From UMGS621 sp964468815 (GTDB lineage: Bacteria > Bacillota > Clostridia > Christensenellales > Borkfalkiaceae): a DNA stretch of 16,172 nt. Positions 5,878-13,589 of the stretch are shown piece after piece. Each line of letters starts with the position of its first letter. Position 1 is the stretch's first letter. Made by a program: the position numbers and the translations under genes. Where the stretch lies: positions 1 through 16,172 of the forward strand of contig CAYXWN010000039.1 in the NCBI GenBank assembly GCA_964468815.1, written 5' to 3'. The notes under the pieces are model-generated. The model did no database searches. It had not been told where the DNA came from and saw nothing but the letters and a program-made list of their open reading frames with translations.

Positions 5878-7269
5878 ATGCCGAATATGTCTTTGAAGAA
5901 AAACGAGATGCCGTCGCAAGCGCCGGACGTCAGAAATAAGAATTTTAAAGAAGTTGCGCTCGGATATACCGCGGAAACCGCGATCGACGAGGCGCAGCGT
6001 TGCTTGAATTGTAAGCACAAGCCGTGCGTGAGCGGTTGCCCCGTACAGATAGATATTCCGGCTTTTGTCGCAGAAGTGGCAAAGGGCGATTTCGACGCGG
6101 CGTACGAGGTGATTAGCCGTTCTAGTTCGCTCCCGGCGGTTTGCGGCAGAGTTTGTCCGCAAGAAACGCAATGTGAAATGAAGTGCGTGCGCGGCATTAA
6201 GGGCGAACCGGTCGGAATCGGACGGTTGGAACGCTTCGTTGCGGATTATCATAACGCGAAGCAGGACGCCGCCGTTCCTACGGTAGAGAAGAACGGGCAT
6301 AAAGTCGCAGTTATCGGATCGGGACCTGCCGGTTTGACGTGTGCCGGCGATCTGGCGAAAAAGGGCTATGCAGTCACGGTATTCGAAGCCTTGCATTTGG
6401 CAGGCGGCGTTTTGGTGTACGGAATCCCTGAGTTTCGGCTTCCGAAGTCCATCGTTCAAAAGGAAGTGGACGAACTGAAAAAGTTGGGCGTCGAGATCAA
6501 TACGAACGTGGTGGTCGGCAGAACGATTTCCATTGACGAGTTGATGCACGACGGCGGATACGAATGTGTGTTTATCGGCACGGGCGCAGGACTTCCCAAG
6601 TTTATGGGAATCGAAGGGGAAAATTTGAACGGCGTTTATTCGGCGAACGAATTTTTAACCCGTGTGAATTTGATGAAGGCGTATCGCGAAGATTCGACTA
6701 CTCCCATCATGCGTGCGAAACGGGTTGCCGTCGTCGGCGGCGGCAACGTCGCGATGGACGCCGCGCGTTGCGCAAAGCGGTTGGGGGCGGAAGAGGTTTA
6801 TATCGTCTACCGCCGCTCGGAAGAGGAACTTCCTGCCAGAAAAGAAGAGGTGGAGCACGCCAAGGAAGAGGGGATTATATTCAAATTGCTCAATAATCCC
6901 GTGAAGATTCTCCCGAACGAGGAGCAGTTCGTCGGCGGCATGGAATGTGTAGAGATGGAACTCGGCGAGCCGGACGCTTCGGGCAGACGTCGTCCCGTCG
7001 AGAAAAAGGGCAGCAATTTCGTGTTGCCCGTGGACGCGGTGATTATTGCGATCGGAACTTCTCCCAATCCCTTGATTAAGTCCACCACGGAGGGCTTGGA
7101 AACGCAGAAATGGGGCGGTATCATCGTAGACGAGAAGGGAGAAACCTCGCGCGTCGGCATTTACGCCGGCGGCGACGCCGTTACGGGGGCTGCCACCGTT
7201 ATTTTGGCGATGGGCGCAGGCAAACTCGCAGCAAAGGGGATTGACGAAAAACTTTCCCGAAAAGAATAA
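5878..7269 (+). CDS. nfnB: NADH-dependent ferredoxin:NADP+ oxidoreductase, large subunit NfnB (GltD-like)
   Basis: This 463-residue flavoprotein belongs to the GltD/homotetrameric glutamate-synthase-like family. With NfnA it would couple NADH and reduced ferredoxin oxidation to NADP+ reduction, reversibly, in the cytoplasm. Two [4Fe-4S] cysteine groups lie at 42, 45, 50, 54 and at 89, 93, 99, 103. The FAD loop GSGPAGLTCAGDLA starts at 147, followed by GGVLVYGIPEFRLPK (176-190). The NADPH loop is VVGGGNVAMDAARCA (285-299), with the phosphate-binding YRRSEEELPAR after it, and YAGGDAVTGAATVILAMGAG (429-448) closes the flavin site. ATG 5878 has AAGGAGG at 5862-5868. The longer frame from 5821 overlaps nfnA and is not used. 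The strong terminator after it ends the operon. Confidence 0.92.
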   Translation: MPNMSLKKNEMPSQAPDVRNKNFKEVALGYTAETAIDEAQRCLNCKHKPCVSGCPVQIDIPAFVAEVAKGDFDAAYEVISRSSSLPAVCGRVCPQETQCEMKCVRGIKGEPVGIGRLERFVADYHNAKQDAAVPTVEKNGHKVAVIGSGPAGLTCAGDLAKKGYAVTVFEALHLAGGVLVYGIPEFRLPKSIVQKEVDELKKLGVEINTNVVVGRTISIDELMHDGGYECVFIGTGAGLPKFMGIEGENLNGVYSANEFLTRVNLMKAYREDSTTPIMRAKRVAVVGGGNVAMDAARCAKRLGAEEVYIVYRRSEEELPARKEEVEHAKEEGIIFKLLNNPVKILPNEEQFVGGMECVEMELGEPDASGRRRPVEKKGSNFVLPVDAVIIAIGTSPNPLIKSTTEGLETQKWGGIIVDEKGETSRVGIYAGGDAVTGAATVILAMGAGKLAAKGIDEKLSRKE

Positions 7270-7282
7270 ATAAGTTCAAAAG

Positions 7283-7310
7283 AAAACGGCGGAGAGTATC
7301 CGTCGTTTTT
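7283..7310 (+). terminator. intrinsic terminator after nfnB
   Basis: AAAACGGCGGA (7283-7293), a GAGTA loop, then TCCGTCGTTTT form an 11-bp stem with one G-U pair and a T5 tract ending at 7310. It begins 14 nt after the nfnB stop and ends only a few bases before the ribosome site of the exporter gene, so the exporter either has a promoter inside nfnB or relies on read-through. Confidence 0.8.
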
Positions 7311-7325
7311 CAAGAGGATTAAGTT

Positions 7326-9044
7326 TTGTTTTATACCAAGTATTTAAGACATTATAAAAAGCAGACCGTCATCGCGCCGCTCTTTAAGTTATTAGAGGCG
7401 ATGTTTGAATTGACGATTCCGATTTTGGTCGCGTACGTCATTGACGTAGGAATTAAGAACAACGATAAAAATTACATATTGACGATGGGCGGCGTTATGG
7501 TCGCGATGGGGGTATTGGGGCTTGTTTGCTCGCTGATCGCACAGTATTTTTCCGCCGTCGCGGCGTTCGGGTTCGGTACGGAAGTGCGTGCTGCGTGTTA
7601 CAAAAAGATCAATTCTTTTTCCTTCCGCGAATTGGACGGAATCGGAATCCCTACGTTGATCACGCGCATTACGCAAGACGTCAACAATGCGCAGACGGGT
7701 GTTAACCGCTTTTTGCGGTTGATTTTACGAGCCCCCTTTATCGTGCTCGGTACGGTGATTGCGTCCTTTATCATTGATTGGCGCGCAGGCTTGATTTTTT
7801 TGATTACCGTCCCCGTGATGGGCGTTGCGATTTATTTCGTCATGCGCGCATGTATTCGCGGAAACGGTAAAATTCAGAAGAATTTGGACGAAGTGTCCCA
7901 TCGCACGCGCGAAAGTTTATCCGGCGCGCGCGTGGTACGGGCTTTTTCCCGTCAAGAGGAAGAAATTCAAGCGTTCGACGAATCGGTTACGCGGTTGGAA
8001 AAATTGCAGATCGCGGTCGGAAAAATTTCCGCATTGCTAAATCCCGCGACGTATGCGATTATCAATCTTGCGATCATTTGTATTCTTTGGTTCGGAGGTG
8101 GCTTGGTCGATACGGGGATTTTAAAACAGGGTGAAATTTCCGCGCTCGTCAATTATATGACGCAAGATTTGTTGGCGGTTGTGGCGTTTGCCGATTTGGT
8201 CATCATGATGGCGCAGGGAGAAGCCTCCGCAAAGCGGATTCGCTCTCTTCTCGCAACCGAACCGACGATGGCGGAGGGAACGGGCGCAGTTCCGAACGAA
8301 TCCGCACCGTTGATCGCGTTGGAAAACGTTTCTTTTTCCTATTCGGATGGGGCGGACGACGCTCTCGAACGCATTTCGCTTGAAATCAAACGGGGCGAAA
8401 CGATCGGCATTATCGGCGGCACGGGCGCAGGAAAATCTACGTTGATCAATTTATTGCCGCGGTTTTACGACGCGACGGCAGGCGAAGTTAAAATTAAGGG
8501 CGTAAACGTAAAAGAATGGAAATTCGACGAGTTGCGCGCATTGTTCGGGATTGTTCCGCAAAAAGCCGCGCTCTTTTCGGGAATGATACGCGATAACTTA
8601 AAATGGGGCAAAGAGGACGCGACGGACGAAGAACTTTGGCGCGCCGCGGAATTAGGGGAGGCTTCCGAATTTCTCTCCGCGTTGCCGGACGGCTTAGATC
8701 ACCCCGTCGAACAAGGCGGTCGCAATCTCTCCGGCGGACAGCGGCAACGTTTGACCGTTGCTCGCGCGTTGGTGAGAGAGCCGGAAATTCTTATATTGGA
8801 CGATTCCGCTTCCGCGCTCGATTATGCGACGGATGCGCGGCTGCGGAAAAATATTCGGTCGCTTTCGGGAAGGACGACGGCGATCATCGTTTCTCAACGC
8901 GTTTCCGCCATTCGTAACGCCGACCGCATTTACTTGTTGGACGACGGCGTGTTGGCGGCGGTCGGAACGCATCGCGAGTTGTTGGCGCAATCCGAACGCT
9001 ATCGGGAAATTTGCGCGTCGCAACACGCGGAGGAGGAAGCATGA
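7326..9044 (+). CDS. heterodimeric ABC exporter half-transporter, degenerate-site subunit
   Basis: A 572-residue half-transporter with an N-terminal six-helix membrane domain (about 15-310) and a C-terminal ATPase domain (330-572). Walker A GGTGAGKST (364-372), Q-loop Gln412 and signature LSGGQ (468-472) are normal. However, Walker B is ILILDD, with Asp493 where the catalytic Glu is expected, and the switch His is Gln524 (IIVSQRVS). Such changes mark the non-hydrolysing site of heterodimeric multidrug-type exporters (BmrCD, TmrAB and TM287/288 type). The start is TTG 7326 with GAGG at 7314-7317. It overlaps the partner gene by four bases (ATGA), so the two are made together. Substrate unknown: drug, lipid or peptide export are all possible. 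Confidence 0.9.
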   Translation: MFYTKYLRHYKKQTVIAPLFKLLEAMFELTIPILVAYVIDVGIKNNDKNYILTMGGVMVAMGVLGLVCSLIAQYFSAVAAFGFGTEVRAACYKKINSFSFRELDGIGIPTLITRITQDVNNAQTGVNRFLRLILRAPFIVLGTVIASFIIDWRAGLIFLITVPVMGVAIYFVMRACIRGNGKIQKNLDEVSHRTRESLSGARVVRAFSRQEEEIQAFDESVTRLEKLQIAVGKISALLNPATYAIINLAIICILWFGGGLVDTGILKQGEISALVNYMTQDLLAVVAFADLVIMMAQGEASAKRIRSLLATEPTMAEGTGAVPNESAPLIALENVSFSYSDGADDALERISLEIKRGETIGIIGGTGAGKSTLINLLPRFYDATAGEVKIKGVNVKEWKFDELRALFGIVPQKAALFSGMIRDNLKWGKEDATDEELWRAAELGEASEFLSALPDGLDHPVEQGGRNLSGGQRQRLTVARALVREPEILILDDSASALDYATDARLRKNIRSLSGRTTAIIVSQRVSAIRNADRIYLLDDGVLAAVGTHRELLAQSERYREICASQHAEEEA

Positions 9045-10777
9045 AAAATCAAACTCTGAAAAGCGTATTGCATTACGTAAAACCAAAGTGGTTTTTGTTG
9101 GTAATCATTCTGCTCTTTTCCGCGGCGAGCGTGCTACTCACTCTTTATACGACCGTGTTGATCGGAAACGGGATTGATCAAATCGTGGGCGTGTCCACCG
9201 TAAATTTTGAGGAGATCGGTAAGATCGCGCTCACGTTGGGCGGAACGGTTGCCGGAATTTTCATCGCCGAATACGTGCGTACCGCGTTGACCAATCGCCT
9301 TACGTATTCGATCGTGCGGCAGATTCGGTCGGACGCGGTGACGAAACTCAATCGCGTGCCCGTCAAGTTTATCGACGGCAGTTCGCGCGGCGATTTAATC
9401 AGCCGCGTGGTTACGGACGTGTCCGACCTTTCGGACGGGCTTTTGATGGGCTTTACGCAGTTATTTACGGGAATCGTGACGATTGTCGCGACGCTCGTTA
9501 TCATGTTCGTGTTGCGTTGGGAGATCGCTTTAATCGTCTTTTTCTTAACCCCTCTGTCCTTGTTCGTCGCGTATTTTGTGGCGAAAAACACCTTTCGGCA
9601 TTTTCGGGCGCAGTCCGAAGCGCGCGGTGCGATGACGTCGCTCGTCGAAGAAATGGTGGGCGGACAGAAAACGGTAAAAGCGTTTTCGCAAGAGAAAAAG
9701 TTGGAAGCGCGTTTTGACGTCATCAACCGCGAACTGAAAAAGGTGGGGACGAAAGCGGTGTTCTTTTCCGCAGTGACAAATCCGGCAACGCGGTTCGTGA
9801 ACAATCTCGTCTATCTTGTGATCGCGGTAGTCGGTGCGTTTATCGCCATTGATACGAACGGCGCGTTTTCGGTCGGAATGCTCACGATGTTCCTTTTGTA
9901 TGCAGGGAAATATACCAAGCCGTTCAATGAAATTTCGGGCGTCGTGACCGAATTGCAGAGCGCGTTTGCCGCGGCGAAGCGCGTCTTTGAAATCGTCGAT
10001 CAACCGTCCGAATCGGCGGATCTTCCGAACGCGATCGATTTGAACGCGAACGGAACGGTCGAAATTAAGGACGCGGCGTTTTCTTATTCGCCGGACACCG
10101 AGTTGATTAAGCATTTTAACCTCAGCGTTCCGGCAGGCAATCGCGTAGCGATCGTCGGCAAGACGGGGTGCGGAAAAACGACGTTTATCAATCTTTTGAT
10201 GCGCTTTTACGACGTGACGGAGGGCGAAATCAGCGTGGACGGCACGCCGATCAAAGAGATTAAACGAAATTCTCTGCGCGAAAATTACGGAATGGTTTTG
10301 CAAGAAACTTGGCTGAAACGCGCTACCGTGCGCGAAAATATCGCGTACGGCAAACCGGACGCGACCGAAGAGGAGATTGTCGCGGCGGCAAAAGCCGCGT
10401 ATGCACATTCGTTCATAAAGCGGCTTCCGAACGGTTACGATACGGTGGTCGGGGACGATTACGGCAGTTTATCCGAGGGGCAGAAGCAATTGTTGTGTAT
10501 CGCGCGCGCCATGCTGGTGCGACCGCCGATGTTGATTTTAGACGAAGCGACTTCTTCGATCGACACGTTGACCGAGGCAAAAATACAGGCGGCGTTTGAA
10601 ACGATGATGAAGGGGAGAACCTCTTTCGTGGTTGCGCATCGGCTTTCTACCATTCGGACGGCGGACGTGATTTTGGTCATGGATAAGGGCAAAATTTTAG
10701 AGCAAGGCACGCATGAAGAATTGCTGCGAAAAAACGGTGCTTACGCCGCTCTTTACAACAGTCAGTTCGGCGGATAA
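9041..10777 (+). CDS. heterodimeric ABC exporter half-transporter, catalytic-site subunit
   Basis: A 578-residue partner of the preceding protein, with a six-helix membrane domain (about 17-310) and an ATPase domain (340-578). Walker A is GKTGCGKT (373-380), the Q-loop is Gln421, Walker B MLILDE carries catalytic Glu502, and the switch His533 is in VVAHRLSTIRT. Its signature motif is LSEGQ (477-481) rather than LSGGQ. In the dimer this weak signature would face the degenerate Walker site of the partner, while this subunit's intact Walker site faces the partner's LSGGQ. The whole therefore has one active and one inactive site. The start ATG 9041 follows GGAGGAGG at 9029-9036 and overlaps the previous stop. 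A longer frame from 9011 lies inside the upstream gene and is rejected. Confidence 0.92.
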   Translation: MKNQTLKSVLHYVKPKWFLLVIILLFSAASVLLTLYTTVLIGNGIDQIVGVSTVNFEEIGKIALTLGGTVAGIFIAEYVRTALTNRLTYSIVRQIRSDAVTKLNRVPVKFIDGSSRGDLISRVVTDVSDLSDGLLMGFTQLFTGIVTIVATLVIMFVLRWEIALIVFFLTPLSLFVAYFVAKNTFRHFRAQSEARGAMTSLVEEMVGGQKTVKAFSQEKKLEARFDVINRELKKVGTKAVFFSAVTNPATRFVNNLVYLVIAVVGAFIAIDTNGAFSVGMLTMFLLYAGKYTKPFNEISGVVTELQSAFAAAKRVFEIVDQPSESADLPNAIDLNANGTVEIKDAAFSYSPDTELIKHFNLSVPAGNRVAIVGKTGCGKTTFINLLMRFYDVTEGEISVDGTPIKEIKRNSLRENYGMVLQETWLKRATVRENIAYGKPDATEEEIVAAAKAAYAHSFIKRLPNGYDTVVGDDYGSLSEGQKQLLCIARAMLVRPPMLILDEATSSIDTLTEAKIQAAFETMMKGRTSFVVAHRLSTIRTADVILVMDKGKILEQGTHEELLRKNGAYAALYNSQFGG

Positions 10778-11109
10778 ACCCCATTGATATTACGCCTCCA
10801 AAGGCTTATTCGGCTTTTGGGGGAAGAACAGAAAAGAAACGGCGCGCCGCCTTCAGTAAAATGCGGCGCGCCGTCCTTATGTTAAAAACGATAGGAAAGA
10901 GTTGTTTATTAGGGGAAAAGTGAATGCAACTCAATCGGTTTCGTTTTAACGGCAAATTGATTTTTAGTCTTTAACCGTTCCGTTCAAAACGAGAGAAAAG
11001 AACGGCGTTGTTCGGGACATAACGCACGCGATCTCGTTTCGGTTTGTCGAATCTTTGCTTTTTTCAAAACGGTTACAAAAGTTTTTTACGTTGTTTTCCT
11101 TACCGTAAA
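10778..11109. other. gene-free stretch between convergent genes, with several hairpins
   Basis: No convincing gene is seen on either strand. An 11-bp imperfect hairpin (10795-10805 with 10813-10823) comes first, then the perfect GC-rich stem at 10839-10874. Further on, GTTAAAA (10881-10887) can pair with TTTTAAC (10944-10950), and GAGTTG (10899-10904) with CAACTC (10927-10932), giving a nested 70-nt fold. CCGTTC (10980-10985) and GAACGG (11000-11005) form another stem. These may serve as terminators for the converging exporter and DegV transcripts, although none has a long U-tract. Confidence 0.5.
10839..10874. terminator. perfect 12-bp GC-rich hairpin after the exporter genes
   Basis: ACGGCGCGCCGC and GCGGCGCGCCGT are exact reverse complements around a 12-nt loop. 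Each arm also contains the self-complementary GGCGCGCC. No clear T-run follows on the plus strand, so a classical intrinsic terminator is uncertain. A transcription barrier or RNA 3'-end stabiliser between convergent genes is the most likely role. Confidence 0.5.
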
Positions 11110-11976
11110 TCAGTTGGCAACTTCGACGGTTTCCGTTCCGTCGTTAAAGTAGAGAATTCCGAGCGTATGCTCGCCGCAATGGCTTGCGATCGTGCCGCCT
11201 GCGCGCGTGTATTCGATGCGTTCGAAGCCTGCTTCCTTACACGCCTTGGTCGCTTCTTCCAACATTTCGGGCGTCGCTGTAGTGTAAGTAATAAAGATAA
11301 GGCTCTTGTCCGGCGTGTTGTATTCGTTCAGCGTGTCCCGACAATACTTTGCCACGACTTGTTCGATTTTGCCGCGGTATTTTTTATCCGCCCCCATTTT
11401 CCCGTCCTTTACGACGATCCTCGGGCGAAGTCTTAAAAGATTCGCGCCGAACAACTGTAAACTAGAACATCTGCCACCTTTATAGAGATAATCCAACCGT
11501 TCCAATTCAAAGGAAACTTGCAACGTCGCCGTACGTGCTTGTACCTTTTTAAAAATTTCTTCGGCGGTATCGTCCGTCGTTTCCGCGAGTTTGCGCGCGT
11601 AGATCGCCAATTGCGCGATCCCCGTCGAGAGCACGCGGCTATCCACGACGAATACGTTTTTCAGTTTGCTCGCCGCGCTCTTGGCGTTCTGCCAACAACT
11701 GCTCATGTCGGAAGAAATGGAAATATGGACGATCCCGTCGTATTCTTTTAAAAGTTCCGAAAAGAACGCGTTAAATTCAAATTCGTTGACGGCGTTTGTC
11801 TTGGGAAGCGTCCCCGTTTCGGCGACGTATGCGAACATTTCGTCCGTCGTCATATCTCCGTCCTTTAAGTCTTTTCCCTGCAAAGTAATGCCTAAGGGAA
11901 TGGTTTTAATGTCGAATTCTTTTAAAAGTTCGGGCGTAAGATCTACGGTCGTTTCCGTGGTGACTGCTAATTTCAT
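11110..11976 (-). CDS. DegV family fatty-acid-binding protein
   Basis: A 288-residue DegV/FakB-type protein. The family binds a fatty acid in a buried pocket, and FakB members present it to the kinase FakA. Conserved landmarks are AVTTETTVDLT near the N-terminus, LPKTNAVN, HISISSDMSSCWQNA, VVDSRVLSTGIAQLA, LDYLYKGGRCSSLQLFGANL, RPRIVVKDGKM and HCGEHTLGILYF. The usual TSQP-type motif is replaced by KTNAVN, which I believe occurs in a Clostridia subgroup. ATG 11974-11976 has AGGAGA just upstream. Eleven more residues could be added from 12009, but these overlap the upstream gene. It lies 19 nt after the GDSL hydrolase stop, so the two form an operon. No FakA is in the window. Confidence 0.9.
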   Translation of the reverse strand: MKLAVTTETTVDLTPELLKEFDIKTIPLGITLQGKDLKDGDMTTDEMFAYVAETGTLPKTNAVNEFEFNAFFSELLKEYDGIVHISISSDMSSCWQNAKSAASKLKNVFVVDSRVLSTGIAQLAIYARKLAETTDDTAEEIFKKVQARTATLQVSFELERLDYLYKGGRCSSLQLFGANLLRLRPRIVVKDGKMGADKKYRGKIEQVVAKYCRDTLNEYNTPDKSLIFITYTTATPEMLEEATKACKEAGFERIEYTRAGGTIASHCGEHTLGILYFNDGTETVEVAN

Positions 11977-11995
11977 AATGATTCTCCTATTGTTT

Positions 11996-12679
11996 TCAAT
12001 ATACGGCAAGTTCGTTGCCGAACGCTTTGATAATTTCTTTGTGTCCGTCGCTGTTCGGGTGAATCCCGTCGCGGCACATAAGCGATTGAAAATCGCCGCG
12101 CTTTAAGAACGCATAACGGATATCCACCAGTTCGCAACCGAACTCGTTTGCCAATTTTCCGATCCGTTCGGAATACATTTCTTGGTCGCGGTAAATTCTG
12201 CCGATATCGTTTCCGAGAAAATAAAGAATGTTTTCCCGACTTTCGCAGTTTCCGGCGATCCATTCAAAATAACGTTTCTCGTCCACGGGCGGAAGATTGA
12301 CTAATAACACCTTATCGGCGTATTGTTTTGCCAACCGAATCAAATTGCGGTAATTTTCTTGAAATTCTTCGGGCGGCGTAAAGGGAAGATAATCGCGCGA
12401 GGGGGACTTTGCGACGGTTTTCCAATCGTAATCGCTGTCGTTTCCGCCTAACTCTATGACGATAAAATTCGGCTTTTCGTTCGCGTCCAAATAGTTTTTC
12501 AGAATGTTGAGCGCGTGAGAAGTGCGGCAGCCCATTTTGGAAAGATTCTTGATCGTAACGCCGAAATCGCTTTCGATCGCTTTCCAATCGAGTTCCCGAG
12601 AAACGTAGTATCTTTTTTGATCGGGATCGAGCAATACGCCTTTGAAGATCGAATCGCCCATAATAACTGCGTTTTCCAT
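11996..12679 (-). CDS. SGNH/GDSL-family hydrolase
   Basis: A 227-residue esterase-like protein of the SGNH fold. The catalytic Ser is in MGDSIFKGV (block I, Ser10), the oxyanion Gly in KMGCRTSH (block II), Asn in IVIELGGNDSDYDW (block III), and the Asp-His pair in RDGIHPNSDGH near the C-terminus (block V). There is no signal peptide, so it probably acts in the cytoplasm on acyl or acetyl esters; the exact substrate is not evident. The start codon ATG 12677-12679 has only a weak purine stretch (GAGCAAAA) upstream. It is the first gene of a two-gene operon with DegV, which hints at lipid hydrolysis followed by fatty-acid binding. Confidence 0.88.
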   Translation of the reverse strand: MENAVIMGDSIFKGVLLDPDQKRYYVSRELDWKAIESDFGVTIKNLSKMGCRTSHALNILKNYLDANEKPNFIVIELGGNDSDYDWKTVAKSPSRDYLPFTPPEEFQENYRNLIRLAKQYADKVLLVNLPPVDEKRYFEWIAGNCESRENILYFLGNDIGRIYRDQEMYSERIGKLANEFGCELVDIRYAFLKRGDFQSLMCRDGIHPNSDGHKEIIKAFGNELAVY

Positions 12680-12709
12680 TTTTGCTCACACAATCTAGTT
12701 TTTAATACT

Positions 12710-12738
12710 ATAATACTTAAAATCAAAAACAATGTCAA
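12710..12738 (-). promoter_or_regulatory. sigma-A-type promoter for the GDSL-DegV operon
   Basis: On the minus strand, TTGACA (12738-12733, full consensus) and TATTAT (12715-12710) are separated by 17 nt. The predicted start lies about 25 nt before the GDSL start codon, giving a short leader. Confidence 0.8.
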
Positions 12739-12805
12739 GTATTTTGCTGAAACAATTGCAAAATTCCATAGAATATGATAAACTAATTGCATAAGAGGAG
12801 TCGTT

Positions 12806-13369
12806 ATGGGAGACAGATCAAGAGAATTATTGGAATTTAACGAGCGCATCGAGCATTTTCATATTATACGGAGCAGCGAATTTCCGGATATCGAATTGTA
12901 TATGGATCAAGTGATCTCGTATCTTTCCAAGCAACTTGCGATTTTTAAAATCGAAGAGGACGATAATATCATAACGTCGTCCATGATCAATAACTACGTA
13001 AAATTCGGCATCGTTCCGCCGCCGGAAGGGAAAAAGTATCACCGTCGGCATCTCGCCTATATTTACGCGGTGTGTTTTTTGAAGCAAGTTTTGCGGTTGG
13101 ACGAGATTAAGCAGTTAGTCGATTCTCTGTTGCAGGGGAAAGACGAAAAGTTAGTGTATAATTATTTTTGCGACGAGCAAGAAAAGGCGTTGCGCGCTTG
13201 TTGTTTGGTCGGCGAGCCGGAAGAAGAAGTTTCGCTTGAAAGCGACTATACCGATTTGGCGTTGAAATACGCCGCGACGTCGATCGCAAGTAAATTATAC
13301 GCGCAAAAAATTCTCTCCTTTCAGCGTGACGAATCGCTGAACAAAAAATCGCGCGGCAAAGAGCGTTAA
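12806..13369 (+). CDS. DUF1836 family putative transcriptional regulator
   Basis: A 187-residue protein of the DUF1836 family, which carries a MerR-like winged helix. Signature parts are FPDIELYMDQVISYLSKQL (about residues 27-45), IITSSMINNYVKFGIVPPPE (about 55-74) and YHRRHLAYIYAVCFLKQVL (about 78-96), followed by LDEIKQLVDSLL. The C-terminal half is helical, and the extreme end is Lys/Arg-rich. ATG 12806 follows AGAGGAG at 12793-12799. Divergent transcription from the GDSL-DegV operon makes control of that operon possible, but nothing in the sequence proves it. Only a weak plus-strand promoter could be seen (TATGAT at 12774-12779 without a good -35 box). A strong terminator follows. Confidence 0.88.
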   Translation: MGDRSRELLEFNERIEHFHIIRSSEFPDIELYMDQVISYLSKQLAIFKIEEDDNIITSSMINNYVKFGIVPPPEGKKYHRRHLAYIYAVCFLKQVLRLDEIKQLVDSLLQGKDEKLVYNYFCDEQEKALRACCLVGEPEEEVSLESDYTDLALKYAATSIASKLYAQKILSFQRDESLNKKSRGKER

Positions 13370-13459
13370 CGGGGGAAAATTGAGGGACTATTCGGTGTTC
13401 TTTTTAAAAAACGGTGTGCCGTTTGAGGTGCAATTTGTTTATAATGAAATAGGAAAACG

Positions 13460-13500
13460 TCGGCAGAATGAAAAAAATTCTGTCGATTTTTTTATTTTTT
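13460..13500 (+). terminator. intrinsic terminator after the DUF1836 gene
   Basis: TCGGCAGAAT (13460-13469) and ATTCTGTCGA (13477-13486) form a 10-bp stem with one G-U pair around a GAAAAAA loop. It is followed by an almost uninterrupted T-tract to 13500. It lies 90 nt after the stop codon. A smaller hairpin, AAACGG-TGTG-CCGTTT, precedes it at 13409-13424. Confidence 0.9.
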
Positions 13501-13515
13501 TTCGTCATAACCCCC

Positions 13516-13543
13516 TTGCTTTTTTTGAAATCTATATTATATT
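13516..13543 (+). promoter_or_regulatory. probable promoter of the phage-tail-like gene
   Basis: TTGCTT (13516-13521) and TATATT (13538-13543) are 16 nt apart, starting just after the terminator T-tract. The ribosome site AGGAGG lies about 40 nt further on. TATTAT in the same AT-rich stretch is an alternative -10 box. Confidence 0.5.
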
Positions 13544-13589
13544 GTAAGCGGAATGCGCTTTTGCGGGCAGCGCACGACAGGAGGATAAA

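Noticed and set aside
5674..6549. 291-codon minus-strand frame opposite nfnA and nfnB
   Set aside because: Arg/His-rich shadow of two genes with clear cofactor motifs; no promoter or ribosome site.
7241..7269. TTGACG with GAATAA 17 nt on, at the end of nfnB, as exporter promoter
   Set aside because: The -10 box is poor and transcription would run straight into the terminator at 7283-7310.
9545..10408. 287-codon minus-strand frame opposite the second exporter gene
   Set aside because: Arg/Phe/His-rich shadow of a gene whose Walker and membrane motifs are unmistakable.
13380..13547. A 55-codon frame from TTG with a G-rich site upstream, starting MRDYSVFFLKNGVPFEVQF
   Set aside because: The first part looks protein-like, but the frame runs through the terminator stem and its T-tract, giving a Phe-rich tail. 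It could be a decayed gene, but evidence is too thin to call it.
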